This document shows, piece by piece, positions 39,177-48,964 of a stretch of DNA of 64,000 nt. Origin of the DNA: Lentihominibacter hominis (lineage in GTDB: Bacteria; Bacillota; Clostridia; Peptostreptococcales; Anaerovoracaceae). A program made the position numbers and the translations under genes. The notes below the pieces were generated by a model. That model saw only the letters and a program-made list of their open reading frames with translations, had not been told where the DNA came from and did not search any database. How positions within the stretch are numbered: the first letter of the stretch is position 1; each line of letters begins with the position of its first letter. The DNA is taken from positions 930,001-994,000 of the forward strand of contig NZ_JACRTA010000001.1 in assembly GCF_014385065.1 (NCBI RefSeq), given 5' to 3'.

Positions 39177-39590
39177 ATGTGGGAATATAGACGGAGAGTC
39201 AGGTATTATGAAACCGATAAGATGGGTGTAGTGCATCATTCAAACTATCTGAGACTTATAGAGGACGCCCGCATGGACTGGATTGGGGATCATGTAATGA
39301 ATTATAATGATATGGAGAAGATGGGTGTGATAATACCCGTAGTCAATGCTTCAGGAAATTTCAGAGCATTTCTCCGGTATGATGATCTTTTCTCTGTGAA
39401 AATGGAGCTAACTAAGTTTACGGGAGTCAGAATGAGATTTCAATATAAAGTGCATAATGCCAAAACCGGTGAACTTTGTTATGATGGTGACAGTGAACAT
39501 TATTTTGCTGAGGATAAAAATTACAGACCGATTTCACTAAAACGTAAATTCCCTAAACTTTATGGGGCTTTTGAAAGTTTATTGAAATAG
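39177..39590 (+). CDS. Hotdog-fold acyl-CoA thioesterase (4HBT/YbgC type)
   Basis: This 137-residue single hotdog domain has the 4-hydroxybenzoyl-CoA thioesterase motif YYETDKMGVVHHSNY, which holds the catalytic aspartate, near residue 10. It hydrolyses an acyl-CoA or acyl-carrier thioester. Its place 14 nt behind the acyl-CoA ligase suggests proofreading or release for the same pathway. A terminator (aaaatacggtgca/tgcaccgtattttt, ~39603-39640) separates it from the convergent ftsH. Confidence 0.88.
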   Translation: MWEYRRRVRYYETDKMGVVHHSNYLRLIEDARMDWIGDHVMNYNDMEKMGVIIPVVNASGNFRAFLRYDDLFSVKMELTKFTGVRMRFQYKVHNAKTGELCYDGDSEHYFAEDKNYRPISLKRKFPKLYGAFESLLK

Positions 39591-39602
39591 AATTGCTGAT
39601 TA

Positions 39603-39640
39603 AAAATACGGTGCAGATTATTTGCACCGTATTTTTAATT
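39603..39640. terminator. Bidirectional terminator between thioesterase and ftsH
   Basis: Stem aaaaatacggtgca/tgcaccgtattttt with A-rich and T-rich flanks serves both convergent genes. Confidence 0.88.
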
Positions 39641-39647
39641 TTTATAT

Positions 39648-41489
39648 TTATTTCTTGTGATCCTTTTCTTCTTTTTCTTCTTTCTTCAGGAGATTCATAA
39701 ACTCTTCTCCGGTAATGGTCTCCTTTTCAAATAAGAATTGGGCTAATTTATCAAGTTTATTGCGGTTTTCCATCAAAATCTTTTTAGCCTTTTCATGTTG
39801 TTGCTTAATGATACTTACTACTTTTTTATCTATTTCATTCTGGGTATCTGCGGAGCATACTAATGAGGTGTCTCCTCCAAGATATTGATTGTTTACGGTT
39901 TCCAAGGCTACCATGTCGAAGTCATCACTCATGCCATATCTGGTTATCATGGCTCTGGCGAGCTTGGTGGCCTGTTCTATATCGTTTGCTGCTCCTGTAG
40001 TTATTTCACTGAAAATTATTTCTTCTGCAGCGCGCCCGCCTGTAAGCGTGGCAATTTTATTTTCGATTTCCTGTTTGGTCAGCAGATATCTGTCATCTTC
40101 CTCCACCTGAAGTGTGTAGCCTAAAGCTCCGGATGTACGGGGGATAATAGTGATTTTTTGGACAGGCGCTGTATGAGTTTGCATAGCAGCTACGAGAGCA
40201 TGTCCTATTTCATGATAGGCAACTACTTTTCTTTCCTTATCGGATAATACCGAATTTTTCTTCTGATATCCGGCGATAACAGTTTCTATACTTTCTTCGA
40301 GGTCATCCTGATGAACGACCTTTCGTCCGTTCCTAACTGCTCGGAGAGCAGCTTCGTTGATTATATTGGCAAGCTCTGCGCCGGATGCGCCGGAAGCCAT
40401 ACGGGCAATAGTGTGGAAGTCCACATCATCTGCGGCCTTTATTTTTTTCGCATGAACTTTGAGGATAGCTTCTCTTCCTATGATATCAGGCAGCTCAACC
40501 GGTATGCGTCTGTCAAAGCGGCCGGGTCTTGTAAGAGCCGGATCAAGAGATTCCGGTCTGTTGGTGGCAGATAGTATGATTACCCCTGCATTTTCCTGAA
40601 AGCCGTCCATTTCAGTCAAAAGCTGATTTAATGTCTGTTCGCGTTCATCATTTCCTGCTACTCGGTCATCTCTTTTTTTCCCGATAGCATCTATCTCATC
40701 TATAAAGACGATACATGGAGATTTTTCCTTGGCCTGCTTAAAAAGATCTCGGACCTTGGAGGCGCCCATTCCTACAAACATTTCCACAAATTCAGAACCT
40801 GAAATGGAAAAAAACGGGACGTTTGATTCTCCTGCCACGGCTTTTGCCAGCATGGTTTTACCTGTACCCGGAGGGCCTACTAATAATATGCCTTTAGGCA
40901 TTGAGGCACCTACTTCCGTATATTTTTCAGGATTATGAAGATAATCGACGATCTCCGAAAGGCTTTCTTTTGCTTCGTCTTCTCCTGCTACATCGCTGAA
41001 TCGAATACCTTCGGTAGACTGCACATATATTTTCGCATTGCTTTTTCCCATTCCGAAGGACATGGCTCCTTTTCCGCCGGCTTGATCCACCATTTTCTTT
41101 CTGAGATACTCTCCAAAGCCGATGAAAATAATAAGCGGCAATACAGCGGAAAGCAACAGAGAAAGCATGGGAGATGTATTTCTTTGGATGTCTTTAGTAA
41201 ACTTAGCTCCGGATTCATAAAGGCGTTCTGTGAGCGTAGGATCTTCCATGGGGCCTGTTTTGTAGATCTTCTTTTCTTTTTTATCAGTGAATATGATTTC
41301 GCCGTCTTTTATTTCGACATCACCTATATTCTTTTTTTCTATCATACTCATAAACTTGCCGTAATCAACTTCGGCAGCCTGCTGACGCGTCATCATAGGC
41401 ATTACAAACACGTTGAAAAGCAGCAGTAGGAGAAGGATGCCGATGTAATAGTAGGCCATTGGTCTTTTAGGTGATTTTACTTCTTTCAT
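39648..41489 (-). CDS. ftsH: ATP-dependent zinc metalloprotease FtsH
   Basis: This 613-residue membrane-anchored AAA+ protease degrades misfolded membrane and regulatory proteins. Transmembrane helices lie at ~12-32 and ~108-125. The AAA domain has Walker A GPPGTGKT (~204) and Walker [10 protein letters not shown]; the zinc-binding HEIGH lies at ~425. The C-terminal tail is charged ([12 protein letters not shown]). AAGGAG precedes the ATG. Many Firmicutes carry more than one FtsH. This copy is not next to tilS/hpt, the usual site of the main gene, so it may be a second paralogue. Confidence 0.95.
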   Translation of the reverse strand: MKEVKSPKRPMAYYYIGILLLLLLFNVFVMPMMTRQQAAEVDYGKFMSMIEKKNIGDVEIKDGEIIFTDKKEKKIYKTGPMEDPTLTERLYESGAKFTKDIQRNTSPMLSLLLSAVLPLIIFIGFGEYLRKKMVDQAGGKGAMSFGMGKSNAKIYVQSTEGIRFSDVAGEDEAKESLSEIVDYLHNPEKYTEVGASMPKGILLVGPPGTGKTMLAKAVAGESNVPFFSISGSEFVEMFVGMGASKVRDLFKQAKEKSPCIVFIDEIDAIGKKRDDRVAGNDEREQTLNQLLTEMDGFQENAGVIILSATNRPESLDPALTRPGRFDRRIPVELPDIIGREAILKVHAKKIKAADDVDFHTIARMASGASGAELANIINEAALRAVRNGRKVVHQDDLEESIETVIAGYQKKNSVLSDKERKVVAYHEIGHALVAAMQTHTAPVQKITIIPRTSGALGYTLQVEEDDRYLLTKQEIENKIATLTGGRAAEEIIFSEITTGAANDIEQATKLARAMITRYGMSDDFDMVALETVNNQYLGGDTSLVCSADTQNEIDKKVVSIIKQQHEKAKKILMENRNKLDKLAQFLFEKETITGEEFMNLLKKEEKEEKDHKK

Positions 41490-41553
41490 AAAGATCTCCT
41501 TTCATTTTTTTGAGCTGCAGACAGTTATATACATCCGAGAGATGTGCTTAACT

Positions 41554-42438
41554 TTATATGGAGCTTTTGAATTTCTTGATAATATCAAGGAAGAGCGAAG
41601 CTGCCGGATTCAAAAGTGATTTTTTCCATGCTACGGCACAGCCGAGACAATAATTATCATCAATAGGAACTATTTCGAGGTCGCAGTATGAAGGATCGTC
41701 CGGAAGCATTCTGGGAAGTATCGAGATTCCTAATCCTGCGCTTACAGACAGTATTACAGATCTGATATCATTAAACTGATTTATGATTGAGGGAGAAAAT
41801 CTGTGGGTTCTGCAGAAATTCATTATCTGCATATAAAGTATAGGATTTTCTTCTTCGGAAAGAATTATGAATTTTTGCTTCCGAAGGGATTGAATATCAG
41901 TATTGTTTTTTTTGCTGAAATCGGCCGGCAGTATAAAATTGAGCTGATCAGTGTGTATTTCGAGCATATCGAATTCATCACTGTCCGGAAGCATATCTGT
42001 ATAAAGAAAGTGAAAATCATATGGGTCGTCATTTTCATCTATGAGTACATCTCCTCCGGAAACATATGTGATATCCACTACGATATTGGGATATGCAAGA
42101 CCGAATGTTTTGAGACATTCTTTTAAAAATGTGTCAGATGTGGTAACTGTAGCTATGGAAAGGCGCCCTTCAGCGCCGTCGTGAAGCTGTTTGACTGCAT
42201 AGGAGCCTTTTCGCGCAGCTTCCAGAATTTCCTGAGCATAGGGGATAAAGGTGCGGCCTTCTGCAGTAAGTTGTACGTCACGTTTAGTTCTGTAAAAAAG
42301 TTTGACGCCAAGCTGCTGCTCCAGATCATTTATGTGCCTGCTTATAGTAGACTGGGGCACTCCGTTTTGACGGGCGGCATTTGTGAAATTCAGCATTTTG
42401 CTTACAGAAAGAAAGCTTTTTATTTGATTAAGATGCAT
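41554..42438 (-). CDS. LysR-family transcriptional regulator
   Basis: The protein has 294 residues. An N-terminal winged HTH (FLSVSKMLNFTNAARQNGVPQSTISRHINDLEQQLG) precedes a periplasmic-binding-like effector domain (~90-290). It is transcribed divergently from the FabF-like gene, with a large palindrome in the gap, so control of that gene and itself is likely. The effector is unknown. Confidence 0.93.
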   Translation of the reverse strand: MHLNQIKSFLSVSKMLNFTNAARQNGVPQSTISRHINDLEQQLGVKLFYRTKRDVQLTAEGRTFIPYAQEILEAARKGSYAVKQLHDGAEGRLSIATVTTSDTFLKECLKTFGLAYPNIVVDITYVSGGDVLIDENDDPYDFHFLYTDMLPDSDEFDMLEIHTDQLNFILPADFSKKNNTDIQSLRKQKFIILSEEENPILYMQIMNFCRTHRFSPSIINQFNDIRSVILSVSAGLGISILPRMLPDDPSYCDLEIVPIDDNYCLGCAVAWKKSLLNPAASLFLDIIKKFKSSI

Positions 42439-42461
42439 TCTTTATACCTCGTTTGTTGACA

Positions 42462-42490
42462 CTGATTTTTGATGATGGTATCATCAAATC
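42462..42490. promoter_or_regulatory. Palindromic operator between LysR and FabF-like genes
   Basis: A core tgatgat-ggt-atcatca (42470-42486) is flanked by ctgat and atcag outer arms, giving an extended inverted repeat just upstream of the LysR start. It suits a LysR-type site. Confidence 0.6.
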
Positions 42491-42593
42491 AGCAGAGAAC
42501 ACTTATCCGAAAAAACAGTGTTTTTCAAATATTTATCCGATTTTGCTATTATATAATATGTTGGCGGATATGTAAAGGTCGCAGGGAGGATTT

Positions 42594-43820
42594 ATGGACA
42601 CAAAAGGAGAAAAGATAGTAGTCACAGGAATGGGCGCAGTCACTCCTATAGGATGCGGTGTGGAAGAGTACTGGAATAATCTGATAAATGGAGTATGCGG
42701 TATAAACAGAATTACGAGATTTAATGCTGATGATCTGGCTGTTAAAATAGCAGCGGAAGTTACAGATTTTGATATTGAAGCATATATGCCAAAGAAGGTC
42801 ATCCACGAAACTGATGCCTTCACTCAGTATGCTTATGTGGCGGCCAAGGAAGCGCTTGGCGAGAATCTTCCGGCAGCTCCAGAAAGAACAGGCATCGTAA
42901 TGGGTACTGCCATGGCAGGTGTGGCTACTACGGCAGCTACACAGGAAGTTCTGACCAATGCAGTTCATAAAAATGTGGGGCCAAGATTTGTTCCGCGTAT
43001 ACTGGGAAATATTGCAGCGGCACAGATTGCAATATCTTACGGAATATGTGGACCAAGCTCAACCCTGTCAACGGCCTGCGCTTCGGGGTGTGATGCTGTA
43101 TCCATGGCAGCTATGCTGCTTCTTGCAGATGAAGCGGATGCGGTATTGGCAGTAGGCTCGGAAAGTATCCTCTGCCCTCTGGTTATATATTCTCTTGCCA
43201 ATGCTCATACTCTGTCAAGAGCAAATGATGATCCGGCGCATGCCTGCAGACCTTTTGATGTTAACAGAAACGGCTTTGTCATAGGAGAAGGCGGAGGCGC
43301 ATTGGTGCTGGAAAAAGAAGCTCATGCGAGAAATCGCGGCGCTGTCATTTATGCAGAGCTTGCCGGATGGGCAAACAACAATGATGCGTTTCATGTCACA
43401 AAGTCCGATCCTGAGGGGAAAATGTCTGCGGAATGTATGAGGAAAGCTTTGTCGAGAGCAGGAATGAAGCCTGAGGATGTGGATTACATAAACGCTCACG
43501 GAACAGGAACGAAGCTGGGTGATCAGGCAGAGATGGCTGCTCTTAAGGCAGTTTTCGGAGATTGCCGTCCTGCGGTAAGTTCTACTAAGGGCGCTACGGG
43601 ACATGTAATGGGAGGAGGCGGACTCACTGAGTCCATAGCTTGTATTCAGGCAATGAGGTATGGTATTATACCGCCTACATTAAATCTGGATGAACCTGAG
43701 GAGGATTTTGACTTTGTTGCCGGGGTTTGCCGAAAACAGAAGGTGGATATCGCCATGACCACAGCGTTCGGATTCGGAGGTCAGAATGCCGGACTGGTTT
43801 TCAGGAAATATGAGGGATAA
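42594..43820 (+). CDS. Beta-ketoacyl-ACP synthase II-like (FabF/KAS II family)
   Basis: The protein has 408 residues. The condensing-enzyme triad is intact: Cys in STACASGCDAV (~160), His in NAHGTGTKLGD (~301) and His in ATGHVMGGGG (~336). It elongates acyl-ACP with malonyl-ACP. It stands alone, outside any fab cluster, under a divergent LysR regulator. It may therefore serve a specialised acyl chain rather than bulk fatty acid synthesis, perhaps with the ligase and thioesterase nearby. TATAAT is at 42552-42557 and a GGGAGG ribosome site precedes the ATG. Confidence 0.9.
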   Translation: MDTKGEKIVVTGMGAVTPIGCGVEEYWNNLINGVCGINRITRFNADDLAVKIAAEVTDFDIEAYMPKKVIHETDAFTQYAYVAAKEALGENLPAAPERTGIVMGTAMAGVATTAATQEVLTNAVHKNVGPRFVPRILGNIAAAQIAISYGICGPSSTLSTACASGCDAVSMAAMLLLADEADAVLAVGSESILCPLVIYSLANAHTLSRANDDPAHACRPFDVNRNGFVIGEGGGALVLEKEAHARNRGAVIYAELAGWANNNDAFHVTKSDPEGKMSAECMRKALSRAGMKPEDVDYINAHGTGTKLGDQAEMAALKAVFGDCRPAVSSTKGATGHVMGGGGLTESIACIQAMRYGIIPPTLNLDEPEEDFDFVAGVCRKQKVDIAMTTAFGFGGQNAGLVFRKYEG

Positions 43821-43835
43821 ATCTGCAAAAAAACT

Positions 43836-43864
43836 TTGACAAGATAGCCTTATGCGTGTAAAAT
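43836..43864 (+). promoter_or_regulatory. Promoter of rplM-rpsI, overlapping the upstream terminator
   Basis: TTGACA (43836-43841) and TAAAAT (43859-43864) have a 17-bp spacer. The predicted start (~43871) lies inside the left arm of the hairpin at 43866-43892. Confidence 0.8.
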
Positions 43865-43865
43865 G

Positions 43866-43895
43866 AATCTGTGTCGCATGCCGACACAGATTTTT
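43866..43895 (+). terminator. Rho-independent terminator after the FabF-like gene
   Basis: An 11-bp perfect stem aatctgtgtcg/cgacacagatt with a 5-nt loop, then T residues. Read-through transcripts form it fully; transcripts from the rplM promoter start within it and escape. Confidence 0.8.
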
Positions 43896-44092
43896 CGTGT
43901 GAGCAGGATGGATATCCGTCCGGGCCAGCACGGCTAAACAAAATAAGTTTTAGTAACGCCGAAAAAATTTTACGAAAGAGAATTTGCAGCCCTTTCATAA
44001 AATTCAGTAGGCAGGGCCGAAAAAGATTAAATTCCGGCAAACGCTGATAAGCTCACGGAGTTTTGATCCCAGTAGGTAGAAAGGAAAAGAAG
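43896..44092 (+). ncRNA. Long rplM leader, possible L13 leader element
   Basis: About 200 nt of leader precede rplM, with a compact structured part around ggatggatatccgtcc and flanking gc-rich pairs near 43900-43930. Firmicutes rplM transcripts often carry an autoregulatory L13 leader. I cannot match the consensus by eye. Confidence 0.4.
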
Positions 44093-44521
44093 ATGAGTTC
44101 ATTTATCGCAAAGCCTGCAGAAGTAGAACGTAAATGGTACGTTGTGGATGCTGAAGGCAAGAACTTGGGAAGAATGGCTTCGCAGATTGCCGCTGTTCTC
44201 AGAGGTAAGAATAAGCCGACTTACACGCCTCACGTTGATTGCGGGGATTACGTTATCGTTATCAATGCAGAGAAGGTAGAGGTAACAGGCAAAAAGAGAA
44301 AAGAAAAGATTTACAAGAGACATACCGGCTATCCGGGCGGTCTCAGAGAGCTGACTTTTGAAAAGATGATGGAAAAGCATCCTACAGAAGTTGTGAGACA
44401 CGCTGTAAAGGGCATGATGCCTAACGGAAAACTGGGCAGACAGATGTACAAGAAGTTAAAGGTATATGCAGGTCCTGAGCATGATCACGCTGCTCAGAAA
44501 CCGGAAGTTTTGGATATTTAA
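44093..44521 (+). CDS. rplM: 50S ribosomal protein L13
   Basis: The protein has 142 residues, full length. Conserved L13 stretches are [28 protein letters not shown] and [10 protein letters not shown], ending PEVLDI. ATG 44093, giving [10 protein letters not shown], follows AGGAAAAG; the frame opens earlier at 44063 but without support. It forms the conserved rplM-rpsI operon. Confidence 0.97.
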   Translation: MSSFIAKPAEVERKWYVVDAEGKNLGRMASQIAAVLRGKNKPTYTPHVDCGDYVIVINAEKVEVTGKKRKEKIYKRHTGYPGGLRELTFEKMMEKHPTEVVRHAVKGMMPNGKLGRQMYKKLKVYAGPEHDHAAQKPEVLDI

Positions 44522-44540
44522 GGAAGGGAGGAATTAAACG

Positions 44541-44936
44541 ATGGCAAAAACACAGTATTACGGAACAGGAAGAAGAAAATCCTCAGTTGCTAGAGTTAGA
44601 TTAATCCCTGGTAACGGAAATATCACAGTTAACAAGAAGCCTCTGGATGATTACCTTGCACAGGAAATCGTAAAGAGAGAAGTTAAGAGACCTTTTGAAA
44701 TCGCAGGCTGCGAAGGTAAGTTCGATGTTATCGCAACAGTTCACGGCGGCGGCTACACAGGTCAGGCAGGAGCTTTAAGACACGGTATTTCAAGAGCCCT
44801 CTGTGAAGCAGACAGAGAAGCTTACAGACCGGCCCTCAAAGCGGCAGGATTCCTTACAAGAGACTCAAGAATGAAGGAAAGAAAGAAATACGGACTCAAG
44901 AAAGCAAGAAGAGCAAGTCAGTTCTCCAAACGTTAG
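44541..44936 (+). CDS. rpsI: 30S ribosomal protein S9
   Basis: The protein has 131 residues. It begins [15 protein letters not shown] and ends with the very basic [12 protein letters not shown] tail that reaches the ribosomal P-site tRNA. It lies 19 nt after rplM with GGGAGG before the ATG. Confidence 0.97.
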   Translation: MAKTQYYGTGRRKSSVARVRLIPGNGNITVNKKPLDDYLAQEIVKREVKRPFEIAGCEGKFDVIATVHGGGYTGQAGALRHGISRALCEADREAYRPALKAAGFLTRDSRMKERKKYGLKKARRASQFSKR

Positions 44937-45067
44937 GGAGATCTATCCCAACGAAGAACGAGTTGCCAGAAGGTCCCCCGTCAGGATTGCCCGAAGCGAA
45001 GCAAGGTTGCAATCTACGGCGCAGACAACCAATCATTTTGGCAACAGCTCACATCACATTCGTGTGG

Positions 45068-45112
45068 AACCCCCCGAATTCCAACCCTTGGAATCGGGGG
45101 ATTTTTTCGTAT
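45068..45112 (+). terminator. Rho-independent terminator after rpsI
   Basis: A strong stem cccccgaattcca/tggaatcggggg followed by a T run. It also marks the boundary with the convergent LuxR gene. Confidence 0.88.
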
Positions 45113-45117
45113 TTATT

Positions 45118-45879
45118 TTATAAGAAATATAATTGCCATCGTTCTTGTATGCCTAATTTACTGAAGAGGTTATAGATGTGTCGTCTTAAGGTGTTTTCGG
45201 AAATAAATAACTTTTGTACGATTTGATCATTTGAAAGACCATTAAACAAAAGAACCAGAATTTCATATTCTCTTGGAGTCAGATCATATTTTTGGCGATA
45301 TCCTTCATGGCCTGCGTGATATGGATCTTTTGGCATGCGCGCATTGTAAAGACGTACTGATAGATGATCTTTCAGACAGTCCAGCTGAAAAATCTCTTTA
45401 TCGGTAAAGTTGGGTGCGGGTTTACATCTGAATAAACCTAAAAGGCCGACAAGATCTCCGTTTTTTACCAGTGTTGTCTGTGCTCCGAAATGGAGATTAA
45501 AAGGGACGAAAAGTTCTTTGTAATAATCAGTGGCAGTAAAAATATCTTCTGATATTAAATCTGTAAGGCGATAGGCACTGGATTTTTTAGTATCATAAAG
45601 CCAGTGCATATTATCTATTTCAAATCCTGTCTTCATATGCTTTTGAAGTACATCGTCAACATTAGGATTTTTTAATGTATTTTCATTTATGAGACTCTTG
45701 AATGTATGAACACCGTCGGAATCTGATTCTATCAGATAGAAATTAGCAGTATCGAAGGGAATAAGGTGTTTAAGGAGCTTTAAAAAATCCATACGCATGT
45801 CATCAATATTCTCTACATTATAGATAGTATAAATAATATGATTCATAAGGCTTACATCATTTCCTTCAAATTTATACAT
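45118..45879 (-). CDS. LuxR-family regulator with GAF-like sensory domain
   Basis: The protein has 253 residues. Residues ~20-175 look like a GAF-type ligand-binding domain. The C-terminal ~60 are a LuxR/GerE helix-turn-helix (LTPREYEILVLLFNGLSNDQIVQKLF and SENTLRRHIYNLFSKLG). It is divergent from the MFS-amidohydrolase pair, which it probably controls. The ligand is unknown. Several proteins of this plan in gut anaerobes act as solo sensors of diet or host compounds. Confidence 0.87.
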   Translation of the reverse strand: MYKFEGNDVSLMNHIIYTIYNVENIDDMRMDFLKLLKHLIPFDTANFYLIESDSDGVHTFKSLINENTLKNPNVDDVLQKHMKTGFEIDNMHWLYDTKKSSAYRLTDLISEDIFTATDYYKELFVPFNLHFGAQTTLVKNGDLVGLLGLFRCKPAPNFTDKEIFQLDCLKDHLSVRLYNARMPKDPYHAGHEGYRQKYDLTPREYEILVLLFNGLSNDQIVQKLFISENTLRRHIYNLFSKLGIQERWQLYFL

Positions 45880-46097
45880 ATCATCCTACCTCCGTATCAA
45901 ATAAACAACAGTTATTTTCTATATAATAACATACACATTTTGAGCGAAACAATACTCCGTATGTTGAAAAAAATTACAAAATCAGGAAGATAGGCCCTTT
46001 CTGTGAATAAAAATGAAAATTCGTACTATTTCAATAATGGCGAATCAAACCTAAAATGATATCAATAGATAATCAAGATTTAGGAGGGATTTAAAAA

Positions 46098-47390
46098 ATG
46101 AAAGAAAGCAAAATTTTCGATACCAGCGGAAAAGTTTATTTCGGATGGTGGGCAACATTGGCAGGATTTATACTTATAGTATTTGGTTATTCCTGTATCA
46201 TATCTATTACAGGTGTTTTTTTCCTGCCTGTGACTTCTGACTTGGGATTCAGTATAGGTCAGTTTTCTGTATATGTTACAATTCAGTGTCTTTCAAGTGT
46301 TCTTGCTTTGTTTATATTTCAGAGCAGAATGACTGGTCAGTATATCAGAAAAATCATGATTTTCGGAGCTGTCTGTGGCGCTGTATCTTTTGCAGGGTTT
46401 GCAGCAGCGCAGGAATTGTGGCACTTTTATTTACTGGCTATACCTCAGGGTTTTTGTTTTTCTCTTTTAACAAGTACTCCGTGTACAGTAATAATAAGTA
46501 ACTGGTTTGGTCTTAAACTAAGGGGGATTGCTTTGGGAATCCTGTTTTCTCCTCTCGGTGCAATGGTGATGTCATGGCTGATGAATATAGTGGTACAAAA
46601 TATGGGGTGGAGATGGGGATATCTCATAATAGCGGCTTGTTTGGCAGTCATATGTATCCCATGCGTGTTAGTATTCATGAAGTGGTCCCCTGAGGAAAAG
46701 GGGCTTACACGAAAAGGCGATTTGGAAGAAGTAAAGTCAGAGAATGGTGAAGCGACAGGAGCTACATTTAAAAGGGCGATAAAGAGGCCTTCTACTTGGA
46801 TCGTTCTTTTATCGGCAACAACTATTACCATTGCTTCCGGAACTGTTTTGAGTCATACTATGCCGTTTTTGCAGCTTGGCGGCCTATCAAATTCCACCGC
46901 TTCATCTGTATTTTCTCTCATGTTTGGGGCGCTTGCAATAGGTCAGATAGTTGTTGGAGCGTATGTGGACAGATTTAAACTCATCGGCGGAGCAGTTGTT
47001 GTTTCCATTATTTTTGGGATAGCTTTCATAGCGACTATTGCAATACCAAGCTGTCCATGGCTTGTAACGGTCCTTATCTTAGGATATGGTTTTGGATGCC
47101 CTGCAGTAAATGTTATCTCGCCGCTGATTATGAATCATATGTTCGGTGAAAAAGAGATAGGGAAATTCATAGCATATTTAAATATATTTATAGCTTTGGG
47201 TGTGGCGTTCGGATCTACGATAGTTGGAATGATATATGATTTGACAGGTTCATATACGCCGGCATTTGTGCTGATGGCAAGCTTTTTGTTTATTTCTGCA
47301 ATATTGCGGGGGATATTCTGTTCAAAGAAATTCTACTTTAAAAACAGAATCAGCCGGGAAGAACTGCATGAGAGATCAGATTTAATGTAA
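46098..47390 (+). CDS. MFS transporter (oxalate/formate antiporter-like)
   Basis: This 430-residue protein has twelve predicted hydrophobic helices and a central charged loop (~205-230). The N-terminal GWWATLAGFILIVFGYS and the repeated-half layout resemble OFA-type monocarboxylate carriers. AGGAGG lies upstream. It is followed 16 nt later by an amidohydrolase, so it probably imports that enzyme's substrate or exports its product. Confidence 0.88.
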   Translation: MKESKIFDTSGKVYFGWWATLAGFILIVFGYSCIISITGVFFLPVTSDLGFSIGQFSVYVTIQCLSSVLALFIFQSRMTGQYIRKIMIFGAVCGAVSFAGFAAAQELWHFYLLAIPQGFCFSLLTSTPCTVIISNWFGLKLRGIALGILFSPLGAMVMSWLMNIVVQNMGWRWGYLIIAACLAVICIPCVLVFMKWSPEEKGLTRKGDLEEVKSENGEATGATFKRAIKRPSTWIVLLSATTITIASGTVLSHTMPFLQLGGLSNSTASSVFSLMFGALAIGQIVVGAYVDRFKLIGGAVVVSIIFGIAFIATIAIPSCPWLVTVLILGYGFGCPAVNVISPLIMNHMFGEKEIGKFIAYLNIFIALGVAFGSTIVGMIYDLTGSYTPAFVLMASFLFISAILRGIFCSKKFYFKNRISREELHERSDLM

Positions 47391-47406
47391 GAGAGGAGAG
47401 TTTTAT

Positions 47407-48939
47407 ATGAGATATGACTTAATAATCGAGAATGCCAATATTATTTCTATGGCTCAAAAACAGGAAAACTGCAGCTGGATAGCTGTAAAAGATGGCATGA
47501 TTGCTGAAATGGGCAGCGGAAGGCACGAAGGAAATGCTGACAAAATCATCGATGCCGCCGGGAATACCGTTTTGCCGGGTCTTACTGATTGTCATGTGCA
47601 TGTATTGAATGCCGGCATTAATCTAAATGGTGTTGATCTGCAAGAGTGCAGTACGATAAAGGAAGTTCTTAAAGTCTTGCAAAAGAGGTGTACGCAGGAG
47701 CCGGGAGATGGATGGGTGTATGGTGTGAATTATGTTCCTCAGAATATAAAGGAAGATAGGTATCCCACAAGGTGGGAGCTGGATGAGATCTGCGGCGAAC
47801 ATAAAGTTGTAATATTTGCAGCAACACTTCATGGCTGCGCAGTTAATTCCAAAGGAAAGGATGTAGCGCAAGTTCCGGGACATCTTCCTGGAGTAGAGAG
47901 AGAAGGAAATAAGATCAGTGGAGTTTATTCATCAGATGAATCTTCATTTCTTGCTACGGCCAATATTTTAGGCTCTCTTTCAGATGATGAGCTGTGGAAA
48001 TTCATAGAAGACTGCGCGAATCATGCCGCAAAAAAAGGTGTGACCACAATACATGGTTTGTTTGGTCAGTTTGTAAGAAATGACAGAGACATGGATCTTA
48101 TATTAGATCGCCGGGATTCACTTTGTATTGATATCGTGCCGTTTTATCAGACGTGGGAAGTCCAAAAGGCGGTAGATCTGAATCTGCCGCGAGTGGGCGG
48201 TTGCCTTACATTAGACGGAGCTTTATTTGAATATACTATGGCAAATTTTGAACCTTATGTTACTGCTCCCGAACTGAGGGGGGTTTTGTATCATACAGAT
48301 GATGAGGTATATCAAGTAATATCGAAAGCTCATGAAGCGGGGCTTCAGTGTTCCATGCATGCTGTGGGAACGAGAGCTATAGATCAGCTTATATATACTT
48401 ATCGCCGAGTGATTATGGAGCAGGGCGAAAAAGATCTGAGGCACAGGATAGAACACTTTTGCCTTCCTACAGAGCAACAGATAAAAATGGCCAAAGATCT
48501 GAAGCTGATTCTATCGATGCAGCCGGGATTTACATATTTATGGGATAAAAAAGAAGGCGGAGAGTTTGAGATGATTCTGGGACGTGAGCGGGCTGACGGC
48601 TGGGATCCGTTTAACAGAATAATAGATGAAGGAAATATCGTGTGTGGGGGATCAGACTGCCCTGTGACAGCTATTGAACCGCTGACGGATATTGCATCGT
48701 GTGTTAATGGAAATAATCCGGTAAGAAATATATCCGTTACAGATGCGTTGAAAATGTATACAGTTAATGCAGCCTATGCCATAAATGAGGAAAAAGTAAA
48801 CGGAAGCCTTGAAGTGGGAAAAAAGGCGGATATTACAGTGATAGATAAGAATCCTTATGAACATGCAGATAAAGAGTCTATATATGAGATGAATGTGGTC
48901 TATACGATAAAAGAAGGACAAATAATATTTGAAGGATAG
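47407..48939 (+). CDS. Amidohydrolase, YtcJ-like (Amidohydro_3)
   Basis: This 510-residue metal-dependent hydrolase of the amidohydrolase superfamily has the metal motif DCHVHVLNAG near residue 62. The later histidines are in CSMHAVG and RIEHFCLP, and the catalytic aspartate is in CGGSDCPV. A small beta-sandwich domain built from both termini closes the fold. YtcJ-type enzymes hydrolyse N-acyl or N-formyl amides; the true substrate is unknown. It is coupled to the MFS carrier and divergent LuxR regulator, forming a small catabolic unit. Confidence 0.88.
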   Translation: MRYDLIIENANIISMAQKQENCSWIAVKDGMIAEMGSGRHEGNADKIIDAAGNTVLPGLTDCHVHVLNAGINLNGVDLQECSTIKEVLKVLQKRCTQEPGDGWVYGVNYVPQNIKEDRYPTRWELDEICGEHKVVIFAATLHGCAVNSKGKDVAQVPGHLPGVEREGNKISGVYSSDESSFLATANILGSLSDDELWKFIEDCANHAAKKGVTTIHGLFGQFVRNDRDMDLILDRRDSLCIDIVPFYQTWEVQKAVDLNLPRVGGCLTLDGALFEYTMANFEPYVTAPELRGVLYHTDDEVYQVISKAHEAGLQCSMHAVGTRAIDQLIYTYRRVIMEQGEKDLRHRIEHFCLPTEQQIKMAKDLKLILSMQPGFTYLWDKKEGGEFEMILGRERADGWDPFNRIIDEGNIVCGGSDCPVTAIEPLTDIASCVNGNNPVRNISVTDALKMYTVNAAYAINEEKVNGSLEVGKKADITVIDKNPYEHADKESIYEMNVVYTIKEGQIIFEG

Positions 48940-48964
48940 TGATATTTAAATATTGCAGGGGGGC

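Noticed and set aside
40935..41429. 164-codon plus-strand frame opposite ftsH
   Set aside because: It is antisense to a conserved, full-length ftsH and looks like a reading-frame shadow.
44963..45175. 70-codon frame after rpsI
   Set aside because: It runs through the rpsI terminator and into the convergent LuxR gene and has no ribosome site.
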